From Leucaena leucocephala (Eukaryota > Streptophyta > Magnoliopsida > Fabales > Fabaceae), in assembly GCA_037074615.1 (NCBI GenBank), contig CM073558.1:7874001-7938000 (forward strand): 64,000 nt of DNA, read 5' to 3'. Made by a program: the position numbers and the translations under genes. Below the pieces are notes generated by a model, which was given only the letters and a program-made list of their open reading frames with translations, was not told the origin of the DNA and did no database searches. Positions 31,847 to 43,762 of the stretch are shown piece after piece; the first letter of the stretch is position 1; each line of letters begins with the position of its first letter.

Positions 31847-34122
31847 ATGGCAAATGTACCTACTGCTAAAGAGAACTTACAACAGATTGAAAATGTTGAA
31901 CATGAAGCTATTGTTGAAGTACAAGACACAGAGGGAGAAGCAGAAGATGTTGAGTAAGAAGAGAACCCAACAAAAAGACTCAAATATATTGTTTGTGAGC
32001 ATTTTGATAAGATTCCTTTGGATAAAAATAATAGAGAACACAAAGCCAAGTGTAAGTATTGTCCAGTAAAGATTGCTTGCAATCCTATCACACATGGGAC
32101 AAGTGGATTGTGAAAACATCTAGAGAGGTGCCCCTTCAATCCGAACAGAATAAATAAGATGAGGCAAGCTATGTTCACTGCAGTAGGGTCTTCTAAAACT
32201 GTTGGTCATCATTTATTTAATCAAGACCGATGTAGACGAGCTATTGCAGAGTACATCATATTGGATGAAATGCCTTTTCAAACAGTTGAAGGTGAAGGTT
32301 TTAGACATATGATGAGTCAGGTCGAACCTCGCTTATAAATTCCTTCAAGGTCAACCGTTACTAGAGACTGCTTAAAGGTGTATCATGAACAAGCAGACAA
32401 CTTGAAAAGTTATTTCAAAAGAACAAAATTCTGAGTTTCTCTCACTACAGATACATGGACTTCTAATCAGAATTCCAACTATATGTGCCTCACTGCACAT
32501 TGGATCGATGAAGATTGGCATTTGCAAAAGTGAATATTGAATTTCTGCATAGTTGAAGACCATAAAGGTGACACAATTGCAGAAGAAATTGAGAAATATT
32601 TATTGTCATGGGGCATTGATAAAGTTTTTACCATCACAGTTGATAATGCATCTTCAAATGACAGTGCATTATCTACTTTGAAGTCAGTTTTCAGACATTG
32701 GAATAGTCTTGTCTGTGATGGGGACTTCTTCCACTTGAGATGTTGTGCTCATATCATGAATTTGATTGTGTCAGATGGTGTGAGAGAAATGCATGAATCT
32801 ATTGAAGCTATTCAGAATGCAGTTAAATATGTAAGATCTTCTCCTGCAAGGTTTCAAAAATTCAAAGAGCTTATGGAGAAAATGAAGATCAATTCAAAGA
32901 GTCTTTTGAGAATGGATTGTCCCACTAGGTGGAATTCAACTTACATAATGTTGGAGAATGCTATTAAATTCAGTAGCGTGTTTGTAAAGATGGAGGAATT
33001 TGATACAGAGTACTAAAAAAAATTTAAGGATAAAAACTTAATTGGTCCCCCTACAACCAAGTCATTCAAAGAAGCTCAGGAGTTTGTTGCATTTTTGAAA
33101 GTGTTTTACAATGTCACTTTGAAATTTTCAGGATCAATTCATGTAACCTCAAATTTGGCCTTCCAACAAATCATTAATGTGGCTGTTCTTTTGACAAGAA
33201 GGGCAAACAATCCAAATTCTTTGTTGTGTCATATGGCTAAGAGCATGCAGGGCAAATATGACAAGTATTGGGGTAAATTTGAAAACTTAAATCCTTTGTT
33301 GGTGATTGAAGTGATGCTTGACCCTAGGTATAAAATGAAGTTTTTGAAGTTTGCATTTGAGGATATGTTTTCTGATCCTACACATCGTGACTCCATGTGC
33401 AAAAAGGTCTCTGCGGTATTGTATCGCTTGTATGATTATTATTCAGATGCTCATGATGCATCTCATCTTGAAACTCAAAGCACAAGCCAAAGTCAAAGTC
33501 AATCACAACTACCAACTCAAGGTTTTTGTGACACAGATATCTCAGAGTTAGAGTCTTTTGATATTGATGATGGGGAGGGTTCTTGTGCAATTCAAAGGTT
33601 CCTTGCCCACACTGATTTTAAAAGTCAAACAGGCAAGTATGAGGAGTTAGAGAGGTATCTACGGGCTGAGTTAGCTAACTATCATAATCCTACATTTGAT
33701 ATTTTGGATTGGTGGAGACTGAATGCTAGCAAATACAGAGTTATTTCATTGATTGCACGTGATGTGTTAGCCATACCTGTCTCTACTGTGTCCTCAGAGT
33801 TAGCATTCAGTACAGGGGGACGTATTATTGATGACTTCAGAAGTTCACTATCCCCTAAGATGGTTGAAGCGCTAATTTGTGCCCAAAATTGGTTATCTCC
33901 ATCTACATTCAAATTAAAAAACTTTGATATTGACAACTTCAATGAAACTTTGGCAGCAGAAAGTGGTATTAGTTATACTTATATCATATTATTTATTTTA
34001 TTTTATAGATGATTTTATTTGTTTACTCTTATTTTATTTTTTAATTTTCCTCTATCTCTTTTTTTTTATTTGCAGACGAAACAGTAACTTCATCAAGTGA
34101 AGTGGAAGATTTGAAGAAGTAG
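31847..34122 (+). pseudogene. hAT transposase (BED finger, RICESLEEPER-like)
   Basis: From ATG 31847 one frame runs 706 codons to a splice donor (33965/33966), then 34076-34122 adds DETVTSSSEVEDLKK and a stop: 721 residues, normal for the family. The frame never shifts, but six stop codons interrupt it at 31955, 32111, 32336, 32432, 32531 and 33014. Domains: BED zinc finger (about 65-95, CKYC...H...C), catalytic region with TTDTWTS (about 200) and TVDNASSND (about 263), and the C-terminal hAT dimerisation block (about 600-685: DILDWWRLN, VSTVSSELAFSTGGRI). It would bind the element ends and catalyse cut-and-paste transposition in the nucleus. As it stands it cannot be made in full. Confidence 0.92.
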
Positions 34123-34903
34123 CATATGTATTTGGCTTCTTTCCTTCTTTGTTTTATTCCTTAAAATATTTTAATTTTACATGACATAGTTGTTTCTTCA
34201 AATTCTGAAGTATATATTCTACAGGTATGAACCACTGTTTTACGTGTCTAATCTTGTTATGGCCTATGGCTTAATTTTTGAATTTTGAACTATGTTTGTT
34301 GCTTTCAAATCTGTGTTGGTGGACTTATAAGTGAGTCCATTTATTGAAATGGAATAACATATAGGGCCTCAAAGAAAAAAATTATCCATATGTGCCTCTG
34401 CTACCTATTATTGAATATATTTTTTAACAGAATTATTGAATATTCAAATCTTATGAATGTACTTGAGAAAAAAAAAGGATTGGGAGAGTTGATAAATGAT
34501 AATTCTCATATTTATTAAAATAATATTAGAGTAGAATTATTGCTTTTCCATTTACATCTACAAAATATTTATAATTTTCTGTGTGTTCCTCTCAAAAATA
34601 AAATTAGTGATTGTTTCTGCACATGCACATGCTTCAGGCTTTTTTTTCATTTCTTTCCCTTTTTATATTTATATAGTTCTGGGCCTTCTTATGTCCAAGT
34701 CATTGCCAGCCAAAATGTAGAATTGGTTATACTCGGGATGTATCCGACCCGTCCTGACCCGTCCCGTCCTGAGAGGGACCGGGACATATTCAGGACGGGA
34801 CGGGACACAGGACGCAAAGTGCGTCCCGTGTACTATTTTGGGATGGGACACAGGACAGGGTTGTCCCAGTCTCGTCCGTACCATGAACACCCTTAATTCC
34901 TAC

Positions 34904-36178
34904 TATCTTAGGGTTATGTTTTCTTTAACAAAAAACATAGAGACACCACATTTAATGAATGTTTTTTACTCAACCATATTCAATGAAATATCTTTTTCCT
35001 GGCAAGAAGAATTGACATTATTGTATCCCTTTATGAGACACATACACAAGGTAGTACAAAACAAGCAGATGATCATCGATCGTCTCAGTGCATTATTGTA
35101 AGTGAGAGCTTAAAAATGTCATTAAAAGAGCCTTAATGTCATGTTCTGTACAAAACACCTTGTCAGGTCCCATTAGAAAATAATGGATGAAAGTAATGGA
35201 GGAGAAAATGAACTCCATGATAAGTAATAAAGTTTTAAAAATTGGTTGATCTAACTCCAATCTACAAAGGCCATTGAGAATTTGTGGGTTCTCAGAATTA
35301 AGAGAGTGGATAGATCAATTTTGCAAATGCAAGATTCAATTAGTTACAAAGGGGTATTCATTATAAGAATGATTAGGTTTTGAGGATACCTTCTCATATG
35401 TTGTGTATTTCAATTACATTAGACTAATTCTAATAATAGTGAACTTATAGATTCAAAGATACATCAAATTGATATAACACCCATATTCGAGTGGTGACAT
35501 TGATGAAAACCTATATGCAATAGGTAATAGATCTCATCACACCAAGTGGTGTTTGAGGTTTTAAAGAGTTATAAGCCTCATAATTTTGCATTGATCTATT
35601 AGTGGACTAAAGCAATCATCCAGGAGGTGGTCTTTAAGGTTTTATGCAGGTGATAACCTCATGATTTTCATATGATTATTGAGAATCACTATACCAAGTG
35701 ATTTAAGACAACCTTGTAATAATATCCCTTAAGACAGATTACACTATTAGTCAGAAATATTTCAAATTCAATTATGACTATTTAAGGATGGTCTAAATAG
35801 AATTTTATGAAATGAATGACATGGGTGAAGCATAGTAAATTCTTGTATTTGAGATCTAAGAATATCGCTCAAGAAGACTTGTTTCTCTATCACAAGAGTA
35901 TTCGTGGAGGAATTCTAGGGTGATTCAGTATGAAATGCTGCAATCCTATAAATACTCTAGTGATTTCAGCTATGAATTTAATGCTTGGTAAATTTTCCAT
36001 AACTGAATCAACCAAGAAGCAAACAGAAAGCTCCATATGTAAATATTGTTGGTAATATGATGTACACAAAAGTATGTACAAGACCAGCTATCTATTTTAT
36101 AGTAGGACTTGTATATACTAGTCTAACTACTGTGAGGGTCATGAGACACTTATAGGGCACATTAGTTGTAAATTTGTG
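34904..36178 (+). pseudogene. Decayed copia element, RT part
   Basis: Continuation of the copia element at 28600-30013. About 35240-35300 reads STKAIENLWVLRIKR, like the LPxGxKPIGxKWVFKxKR start of copia RT; about 35805-35960 reads NDMGEA..., with KFLYLRSKNIAQEDLFLYHK, like the KDLGEAxxxLGxEI...LSQ block; about 36085-36150 gives RPAIYFIVGLVY and RVMRHL, like the RPDIxxAVGxxxR...LRYLKGT block. Many stops and shifts. It is cut by the solo LTR at 36184. Confidence 0.6.
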
Positions 36179-36183
36179 CTTAT

Positions 36184-38781
36184 TGTAGCATCCCAAATTT
36201 TTTCTATATGTATAAGATTGATAGAGGAAAGATGTTATGAAAAGATTGGGATGGTAATAAGAATTTATGAAATAGGCAGAAGTGAAAAAGGAGTCCTGTA
36301 GAATTAATTATGAAATTTACAATGAAATCGGATACCTATAAAGGGTTAAAGGAAATATGAGAAATTTTTATCAAGCCTTTTGGGTCTCAGAAAATTATGA
36401 AACTTTGTAGAAAATTCATTTTATATTAGAATGAATTTCTAAAAATGTTAGAACTATTAAAAGAGGTGTCTAGCATTTGTCCTAAAAATTGGGATGATTT
36501 AAGAATATCGGTATAAGAAAAGTGCCTTGGGATTTGTGCCAAGTAGCTATTGGACTTAAAAGAGGTCCAATAGGACATGTTATGCAATCCTAATAAGCCT
36601 AAGGAATTGTTATGTGGTCAAAAGAATTTTTAGAATATTTTATATATTTTTAAAAGATAAAGAATTAAAGAAAGTCCAAGAAGCCTGTGAGGTGTCCTTG
36701 TGGGACCCACAAGATTTACACATGGCACCAAGAAGAGGAAAGAAAGATTATAACATGTGTTAAAATATAATAAAATAATATAAGAATTAACCTAATGATG
36801 ATTAAGGTTAATTAATCTAAAAGCTAACCAATCAAATTCAAGATTAAGCCATTGTAATAATTAGGAAAAGTGAGGACATTATGGACCCAAGGTGCCAAAA
36901 TTTTGGCTATAAATACCCCTCCCATTCTTCACAAAAACGTGCACCCTTGGTTACATTGGAGAAACTCTTGTCAGTTAAAAACTCAACCAAGATAAAGACA
37001 ATTCAAGGCACTTAGAGATCAAGGTAGTCAAGGCATAAGGTATGTGATTCTTCCTAGTTTATTTGGATGTGTTTTGGAAGGGTAAAACCTAGGTTTTAGT
37101 GGTTGGAAATTCCATTAAACCTAGAGTATACTTGCTGTCCAAATTTTAAGTTAAAGGAGGAGGAAGAAAATAAAGGTAGAACTAGGTGATTAAGGTTTAG
37201 ATAAGTTGGTTTTGATGATTGGTTGTTGAATTAAGTTGTGCTCTTGACTTTGTCATTGATGGAGATATTCAGCCTAGGTCTGTTCTGGACCAAGAAGAAT
37301 GAATTTCAATGATATAATGGTTCCATTAAATTTATATGATGATTTTGTGTAGGATTAGATAGATTTGGAACCTTGGAAGCATTAGAATTGAAAGTTATAA
37401 GTTTTAAGCCTTCTCTGTACTGTTCATACGCATGCAAAGTAATTAGAATTTCATGATTTTGATGCTTCCAATGGTTTTAAAATGAAAAATTGTGTGGGAT
37501 AAAGTAGAAAAACAAGTATTGGAAGCATTGGAATTAAAATGAGAATTTTTGAAAGAATTATGCCCATGTTTTTGTTTATGTCCAGCAGGCCATGAAGGAG
37601 TTGTAATTTCATGATTCTAAGTTCATAAATAGATTTAGAAGATGAAATTGTATAGAGTAAAGTCAAGACACAAATTAATTCAAAGGACAAGGCAGTTAGC
37701 CACAAATTAAGAAAGATAGGGATTAATTGATTAAGTCAAGTTTAATGTCCTTATATGCCAATTGAGTTTAATCATGATGAATGAGTGAATATGTGATGTT
37801 TAGGATTTGATTGTGTATTCAAGAATACAACCTTACTACAAGGAAAGGTGACAAGAAAGAGGATAAGGTAAAAGTAAAGCATCAAGGTAGTAAACTTACC
37901 TAAACTTGTATGTGTTGAATGTATGGTTGATTGTGTTATGGCTTGGTTGATGTTGTTCATATGTAAATGTTGAAGCTCTGTACTATGATTTATTTGGACA
38001 ATTGTATTTCATATGTTACATAGAAGCATGCACATTACATTATATTGACACAATCACAAGCAAGCATTAATACCAAGCATTAATGCATACATTGTTTAGT
38101 CCCGTTTACTACTGATATTTCCCCAAAAATCTCACCCCAAATTATATCTCTAATCAGAAGGAACATCAAGCATGAGAGAGGAATAATTTTAGATGAAGAT
38201 ATGTTTTGCTTATATGGTTATGTTATAGTCAAGTTTTGGGGTGAATGTATGTAAAGTTAGTTGTTAAAATTCTGCACTAGAATAAAAACAGTTTTCAGCT
38301 ATGACACTTGGGCTGTACTTAAAAATAGTTAATGATGTAATAAATGTATGAAATTTTGCGGACATGTAGTTGACATGTCAAGCTTCATTTTGACACTAAG
38401 AATACCTTATTTCGATGTCTGTACAAAGAGAACTAATTTTCCAAATTAAGGGACCAGAATCTATTTATAGAATTTTTGACCAAATGAACAGTAAACTTTG
38501 GCAAATAAATTGTATTAATTGGCTTATTATTTGGTCTGAAAATTATTTTTTCCTTAAATTTCAAGATGTTATCTTCACGTAGCTTTTTGAACCACTTCAT
38601 TTCGATTTTTTGAGAATTAATTATGATTTTTTAAATTTCATCACGAAAACTGGATTATCATATGAACAGTAACCCGTGAAGGAGAAAAAATCCAGACTTA
38701 GCTAATGGACTTCCAAAGTCTTGTAAGTGGTTCTAAATGTTACTGACTGGTCTCTAAGAAATATGAAAGTAAGGTGTTACA
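36184..38781 (+). mobile_element. Solo LTR, 2.6 kb
   Basis: Starts TGTAGCATCCC and ends GGTGTTACA, with a perfect 5-bp target duplication CTTAT at 36179-36183 and 38782-38786. No coding domains, primer site or second LTR inside. A TATA box (36908-36915) on the plus strand gives the likely orientation. The start resembles the TGTAACACCCC-type LTRs of plant Ty3/gypsy elements; lineage is inferred. It sits inside the decayed copia element. Confidence 0.8.
36908..36915 (+). promoter_or_regulatory. LTR promoter TATA box
   Basis: TATAAATA followed by CCCCTCCC about 725 bp into the solo LTR, the layout of a U3 promoter. It could start transcripts reading towards 40 kb. Confidence 0.5.
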
Positions 38782-38786
38782 CTTAT

Positions 38787-40155
38787 GGTATGTACTACAA
38801 TAATACAAGTGGTGATATGGATGATAATGTTCATAGAACATTTTGGATTTGAAAACCAGGATTTGAATCCAATTATAGTATTTTAGAGAAGCACTACAGT
38901 TGATGCTTATATAAAGACCCTAAGTGTTATGGTAAGACTAGACACAGAGATGTCAATTGTAACTTTTGTAAAAGTTGCTATAGCATATAAAGTTATTGTG
39001 GTACAACAAGTTTCTATGAAAAGTACTCTGACTAAGCATATATTCAAGGAAGTATACGAGAAATGTGTTAAGTTCCTTGGATTGTACATTAAATGAAGTA
39101 GTAGACACTTCATCATTGCTTCACATATGTGTGAAAGTATACAAATGTCTAGTATGTTGTACATGTTAAAAATATTAGCTCTCTCACACGAGCAACCTCC
39201 TTTGATGCTAGAAAGAAGCATTCAAAGATAAGACATATGTTCACCAGGAAAGTAAGAAAAGTACTGATATGATAGGGAAGAAAAATAATAAATGTCGCCT
39301 TGACTTAAAAAGTGTAGTGAGTTGAGATGAGATCTGTAGGTATAGATATAGATCGAACTATGTATACCCATGTCCATGAAACATGTTGCTAGGTAACAAA
39401 TTTTTTAAAATTGATGTCATATTATATGAATAGAATTGAAAAGTTTGGGTTTAGATACTACGAGAATCTAAACTTAAATCTATATGGTGTGATTGAAATA
39501 ATCAAAATGATGTACACTTTTATAAGATACGAGAAATACCGTAACATGTAATTCATATCACATGTGCTAAAGAATCACAAATGGGAAGTAAGTGAATTAG
39601 TTTATGCTTCATTACTGTGTGAGTTCTAAAAATGTACCATCCTTTCATAAATATCTTTTAACTTTGACAGTATCATGGAGGTATATTTCAGCGCCTGCTA
39701 CTTTAGTATATGTCATATGGTCAAGTTATATATGAAACAAAGGTATTATGCTAAAAAAGTGGTTGATTCAGAGAAAGAAAGATTACTAGAATATACACAT
39801 CAATGCCAGTGTATGTGACTGGTCTCTTGTGATATTATTTTGTTAATTTTATAAGTGTAGACACTATGCTTAAGTGGAGAATGTGACTTACATGCTGACT
39901 TAAGAGGGATTCGATTAGCCATAAGAGAAGTGTATATAGGTAAATCTATGAAATTCAAAGCACTATAATATATTTGATCGAGTTGCACTAAAAGGTTGAT
40001 TTATGATGGTCTCTATAAAAGGGATTTCTAGTACAAAAGCAAAAAAGAAGACGTCATGTCTATGTGATCTCAGTAAAGAACCTAATATGAAAGAATGAAG
40101 AGAATGAGAAAAGAGCCATGACATCTAATCTACCAAGTGTGAGTGGGAGATATTG
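38787..40155 (+). pseudogene. Decayed copia 3' part and polypurine tract
   Basis: Sequence between the solo LTR and a polypurine tract-like AAGTGTGAGTGGGAGA at about 40136-40151. By position it should be the RNase H region of the decayed copia element, but I could read no clear RNase H motif. No intact frame. Confidence 0.4.
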
Positions 40156-40478
40156 AAAAATGGGCTGATCCACCCTTGGTGGATGAGACCCAGACCCATA
40201 TATGTGAAATAATAGGGGAAACGGTTTCTCTTTCTATTGGGAGAAAAATGAGGAAGTAGGAAGTTATATGATCATCCTACTCCTCACACCATATAGAAAA
40301 CATATGTGAAGCAAAGGAAAGCTTTGATCTTTTTTTGGCTGCTGCAATTTTTCCTCACTGACGTGGTGTTTCATCTCTCTTAAGGAAAGGCATACTCTCT
40401 ATTCTCTTGCTCTCCTTCATTGCATTTGCTGTGTAACATGATCGAAAGTTCATAATAGTACCCTGCTTTCATGTAGGT
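40156..40478 (+). other. Probable 3' LTR remnant of decayed copia
   Basis: Follows the polypurine tract directly and begins TGAAAAATGGGCTG. It is mixed-composition sequence of LTR character; the partner 5' LTR was not found upstream of 28.6 kb, so its extent is not defined. Confidence 0.35.
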
Positions 40479-40755
40479 ACTCGGTGAGTCAGAGTCAGAT
40501 TTTAGGTACCCGAAACCCTTCATTCACAACCAGGGTAACTCATCATCATGAAAGTTTAATAAAATCCCAAGAGACTTGCAAGATGTTTTAACATGATTTT
40601 CTTTTCAAAACCTACAACTCGGTGAGTCAGAGTCAGATTTTAGGTACCCAAAACCCTTCATTCACAACCAGGGTAACTCATCATCATGAAAGTTTAATAA
40701 AATCCCAAGAGACTTGCAAGATGTTTTAACATGATTTTTCTTTTCAAAACCTACA
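40479..40755. repeat. 138-bp tandem duplication
   Basis: Two adjacent units, 40479-40616 and 40617-40755, each beginning ACTCGGTGAGTCAGAGTCAG. They differ at about two or three positions (CCCG/CCCA, one extra T, last bases), so the duplication is recent. Confidence 0.92.
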
Positions 40756-41370
40756 TCAAAAAATTCATCTTTATTAAAAAAAATGTGACAGATCATATTT
40801 TCATGTGATTTTTTGTAATTCCTCATTGTAAATTCCCGATGCTCAAAGTATTTGGTATACTAATGAAGGTTTATATAGAAAGTATAAAGGCGTGATATAA
40901 AATCTTTACACAAATGGTGTATTTTTTATCTTATTTTTTATATCTTTCGATTTTAATTGATAAGATTATAAATCTTACCCATGTGATTTAACATTTTCTT
41001 CTGTGTGATCGTAAAAGCATTTTTGTACTTCCACGCTCACTATTATTAAATTTGACTAACTTTAAATCTAAGCTCAATCAATTGACTTGAGGACCACCGA
41101 AGGAATTATATAATTATCCAAAATCTTATCAGAATATCTGATTAATCCTTATTCAAATATTACAATAATTAAAATATAAAATATATTCAACGCTTGACTC
41201 TCAAATATATATCAGTCAAAAATGCCTTCTACGTCATATGATAATGTATATATGCATGCATTATGGTTATAGATACACTACCAAGTGTAGCATGTTTCAA
41301 CTATTGTTTTAGGACTTGGGGAAGACGATTCAAATATTATGGGGTGGTAACTGAAAGAAGATTATTATTG

Positions 41371-41635
41371 TATTCCTCTTGTCCTTAATATATGTCATAT
41401 TTAACTAATTTAATTATATTAAGAAATTAGTTAAATTAATTAATATGACATATTTTTTTTAAAATATCTTAATCATCTCCCTTAACTTCCCCTATCTCTC
41501 TCTTATTTGATTATTGTTAAAGGAATATCAATAGAGATAATTTGAAAAAAAAATAATAAATATAAGAAGTATGTCTTATATTTAAGATCAAAATTAACTC
41601 CCTAATTAGATCTTATACTAAGGATCGGAGGAGTA
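41371..41635 (+). mobile_element. Stowaway-like MITE, copy 1
   Basis: 265 bp including TA at both ends; starts TATTCCTCTTGTCCTTAATA, ends AAGGATCGGAGGAGTA, imperfect inverted repeats of CTCCNNNNGTCCTTAATAT type. Internal words ATTATATTAAGAAATTAGTT and CTCTTATTTGATTATTGTT are shared with the other copies. Confidence 0.75.
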
Positions 41636-42504
41636 TTTGACTAAATAAATTCAAGGTCAATTGCTCATATTTTTGTGCTAATATGGGCTTGGGCATGATT
41701 CTATATGGTTGTGTATGGGTTTAATACTTTCATTGTTATTGGGTGTTTTTCGTTTTTGCCAGCTATGTATTGGGTTTGGTATATGTGAATATTTTGGAGT
41801 TTTTATGCATAAAATTGAACCGTTTTTGGAGAGCTTTTATTAGGCATTACATTAGTACATCTGATCCACTTTTTCAAATGTCCAAGTTCAGTGATTGTGT
41901 GCAAATTTGCATATGAATGTCAAATTAAAGCTCACGTAATCTAGATAAAATTAAATACTATATGTTGTTAAATTTTATCTGGGCATGAATATCTAAATAT
42001 TATACTTATTCATAAGTTTAGGTTGAGAAATCTTATTTTTTTTAATGATTAATTTAAAAGAAAATTAAAGTATATAATGATATTGATGTAATTAATATAA
42101 AAGAAAATGCAGAGAACCACATACTAAATGCTGCAAATATTATCATATTTTTTAGATGTCTATCACCTCTCAATATTCAAATAATCTAATTATGACTCTC
42201 ATTAATCATCCTATCTTATTTTTCTCCCCCATTCATGAATCCAAATAATTATTAATTACAAGAACATGCATATGTACCAAATATATACATGAATGATTCT
42301 TTAATTTTGGGAAATGTACCTCATAATATCAATACAGATACAATGTATCATATGATAAATGATGGTATTTAATGAAGGAGAAATCTTGTCGCCCCCCCCC
42401 CCCATTTTGCCTCTCTAAAATTTTCACTTGCCCTTATCAAATTGTATATATTTTTATTAGTTTTATAACATAATCACAAATTATTTATGGCGACATAAAA
42501 ATAA

Positions 42505-42772
42505 TACTCCTCTAGTCTTTAATATAGGATATATTTAATTAATTTGATTAGATTAAATAAATTGATTAAGTTAGTTAATATAGCATATTTTTTCTAAAAT
42601 ATCATAATTATATTTCTTAACTCACTCCATCCATAATTTATTTGATTATTGTTGAGGGAGTATCAATAGGAAAAAATTGACAAAAATTTTGATAAATATA
42701 AAAAATAAATCTTATATTTAAGACCAAAATCAACTCTTCAATTAGGTCATATATTAAAGATAAGATAAATAG
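42505..42772 (+). mobile_element. Stowaway-like MITE, copy 2
   Basis: Starts TACTCCTCTAGTCTTTAATA; shares TTTGATTATTGTTGAGGGAG and AATTAGGTCATATATTAAAG with the family. The right end is degraded (no GGAGTA). Confidence 0.65.
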
Positions 42773-43762
42773 TTTTGTTGTTATTGTTGTTATAAGAATT
42801 TCAATTAAAATATGATAAATATATTGTCTAATATCTTTTAATTAAATGTTGATAAATTATAAATCATAAGAATATCTATTTCAGGAATAATGCTTAAATT
42901 TAAAAATAAATAAATTTTATAAACAAAATGGTCTAGAAAAAATAAATATAAAGTATAAAATTTTTAGTTAGACACAGTATTCATAAGTCATGCATAAAAT
43001 TGTGACTTATCTTGATCTCCTGTCATTTCTTTTTATTTGTTCAATGACACTAAAATTTATCCACAAATTTCACTAGACTTGTAAAAATTTTCTTTGTTTC
43101 TTCTATATTTCTACACAGGATAGTAGGATTTAAATATTAGAAGAATAAGTAGTTCAATCTTTTTATAAACTTTTAAATTATTTAATATGTATCTAGTTAT
43201 TTCAAAAAAAAATGGAGAAGATTGTTTATTCATAAATCAAACACTACCTTAACTTCCTGTTTTTATTTAATTTTTAAAAATATTTTAGTATCTTAATCCC
43301 TAAAAGAACATTGGCACTTTGGTGATCAAAGATACATAAGCCAATATTGTAATTCAAATAAGTGATTAAAAAAGGCCAAGAAATCCTAATTAAATTCAGC
43401 CTTTGATAAATATTAGGGTATTAAAACTCAATACTGATTAGTTACATAAACTATTGAACCAATCCCCTAATGGGTCTAACTCAAAAGTTTTGAACAGATC
43501 AACCAAACTATTCGTTAAATTTTTCTAAATCTCAAATTTAATTTCTATATCAGATATTTTTACTATAAGGGGCAGCCACAAAATTTAAAATTAGATACTT
43601 AATATTAGGATATGATAAATAGTATATATAAAAAAAGAAAGGAGTGGGGATAGATCATCATATTATATATATTATATATTGACTGATTACAAATAACCGT
43701 ATTATTAACATTAGAAATGTATAAAAGAATTATGAAAATCATAATAGGAATAATAATTAAAA

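Larger units (their letters stand above)
30022..34895 (+). mobile_element. hAT transposon, autonomous size, decayed
   Basis: 4,874 bp flanked by a perfect 8-bp target duplication, ATTCCTAC at 30014-30021 and 34896-34903. Terminal inverted repeats are imperfect: TAGCGCTGGTCAATTGG at the left, TAAGGGTGTTCATGGTACGG as the complement of the right end; both resemble the usual TAGGGGTGTTCATGG. Both subterminal regions are packed with GGGACGGGAC/GTCCCGTCCC words. Inside is one transposase gene with a GC-rich untranslated first exon, splice donor at 30519 and acceptor at 31842, then a coding frame interrupted by stops. It is inserted in a decayed copia element. Confidence 0.92.
40756..43762. other. 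Intergenic, downstream of CCD7
   Basis: No gene. It holds two copies of the 265-bp MITE family, two blocks shared with the UGT pseudogene intron (41865-41924, 42785-42828), and a run of about 14 C residues at about 42392-42405, striking in this AT-rich setting. Confidence 0.5.
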
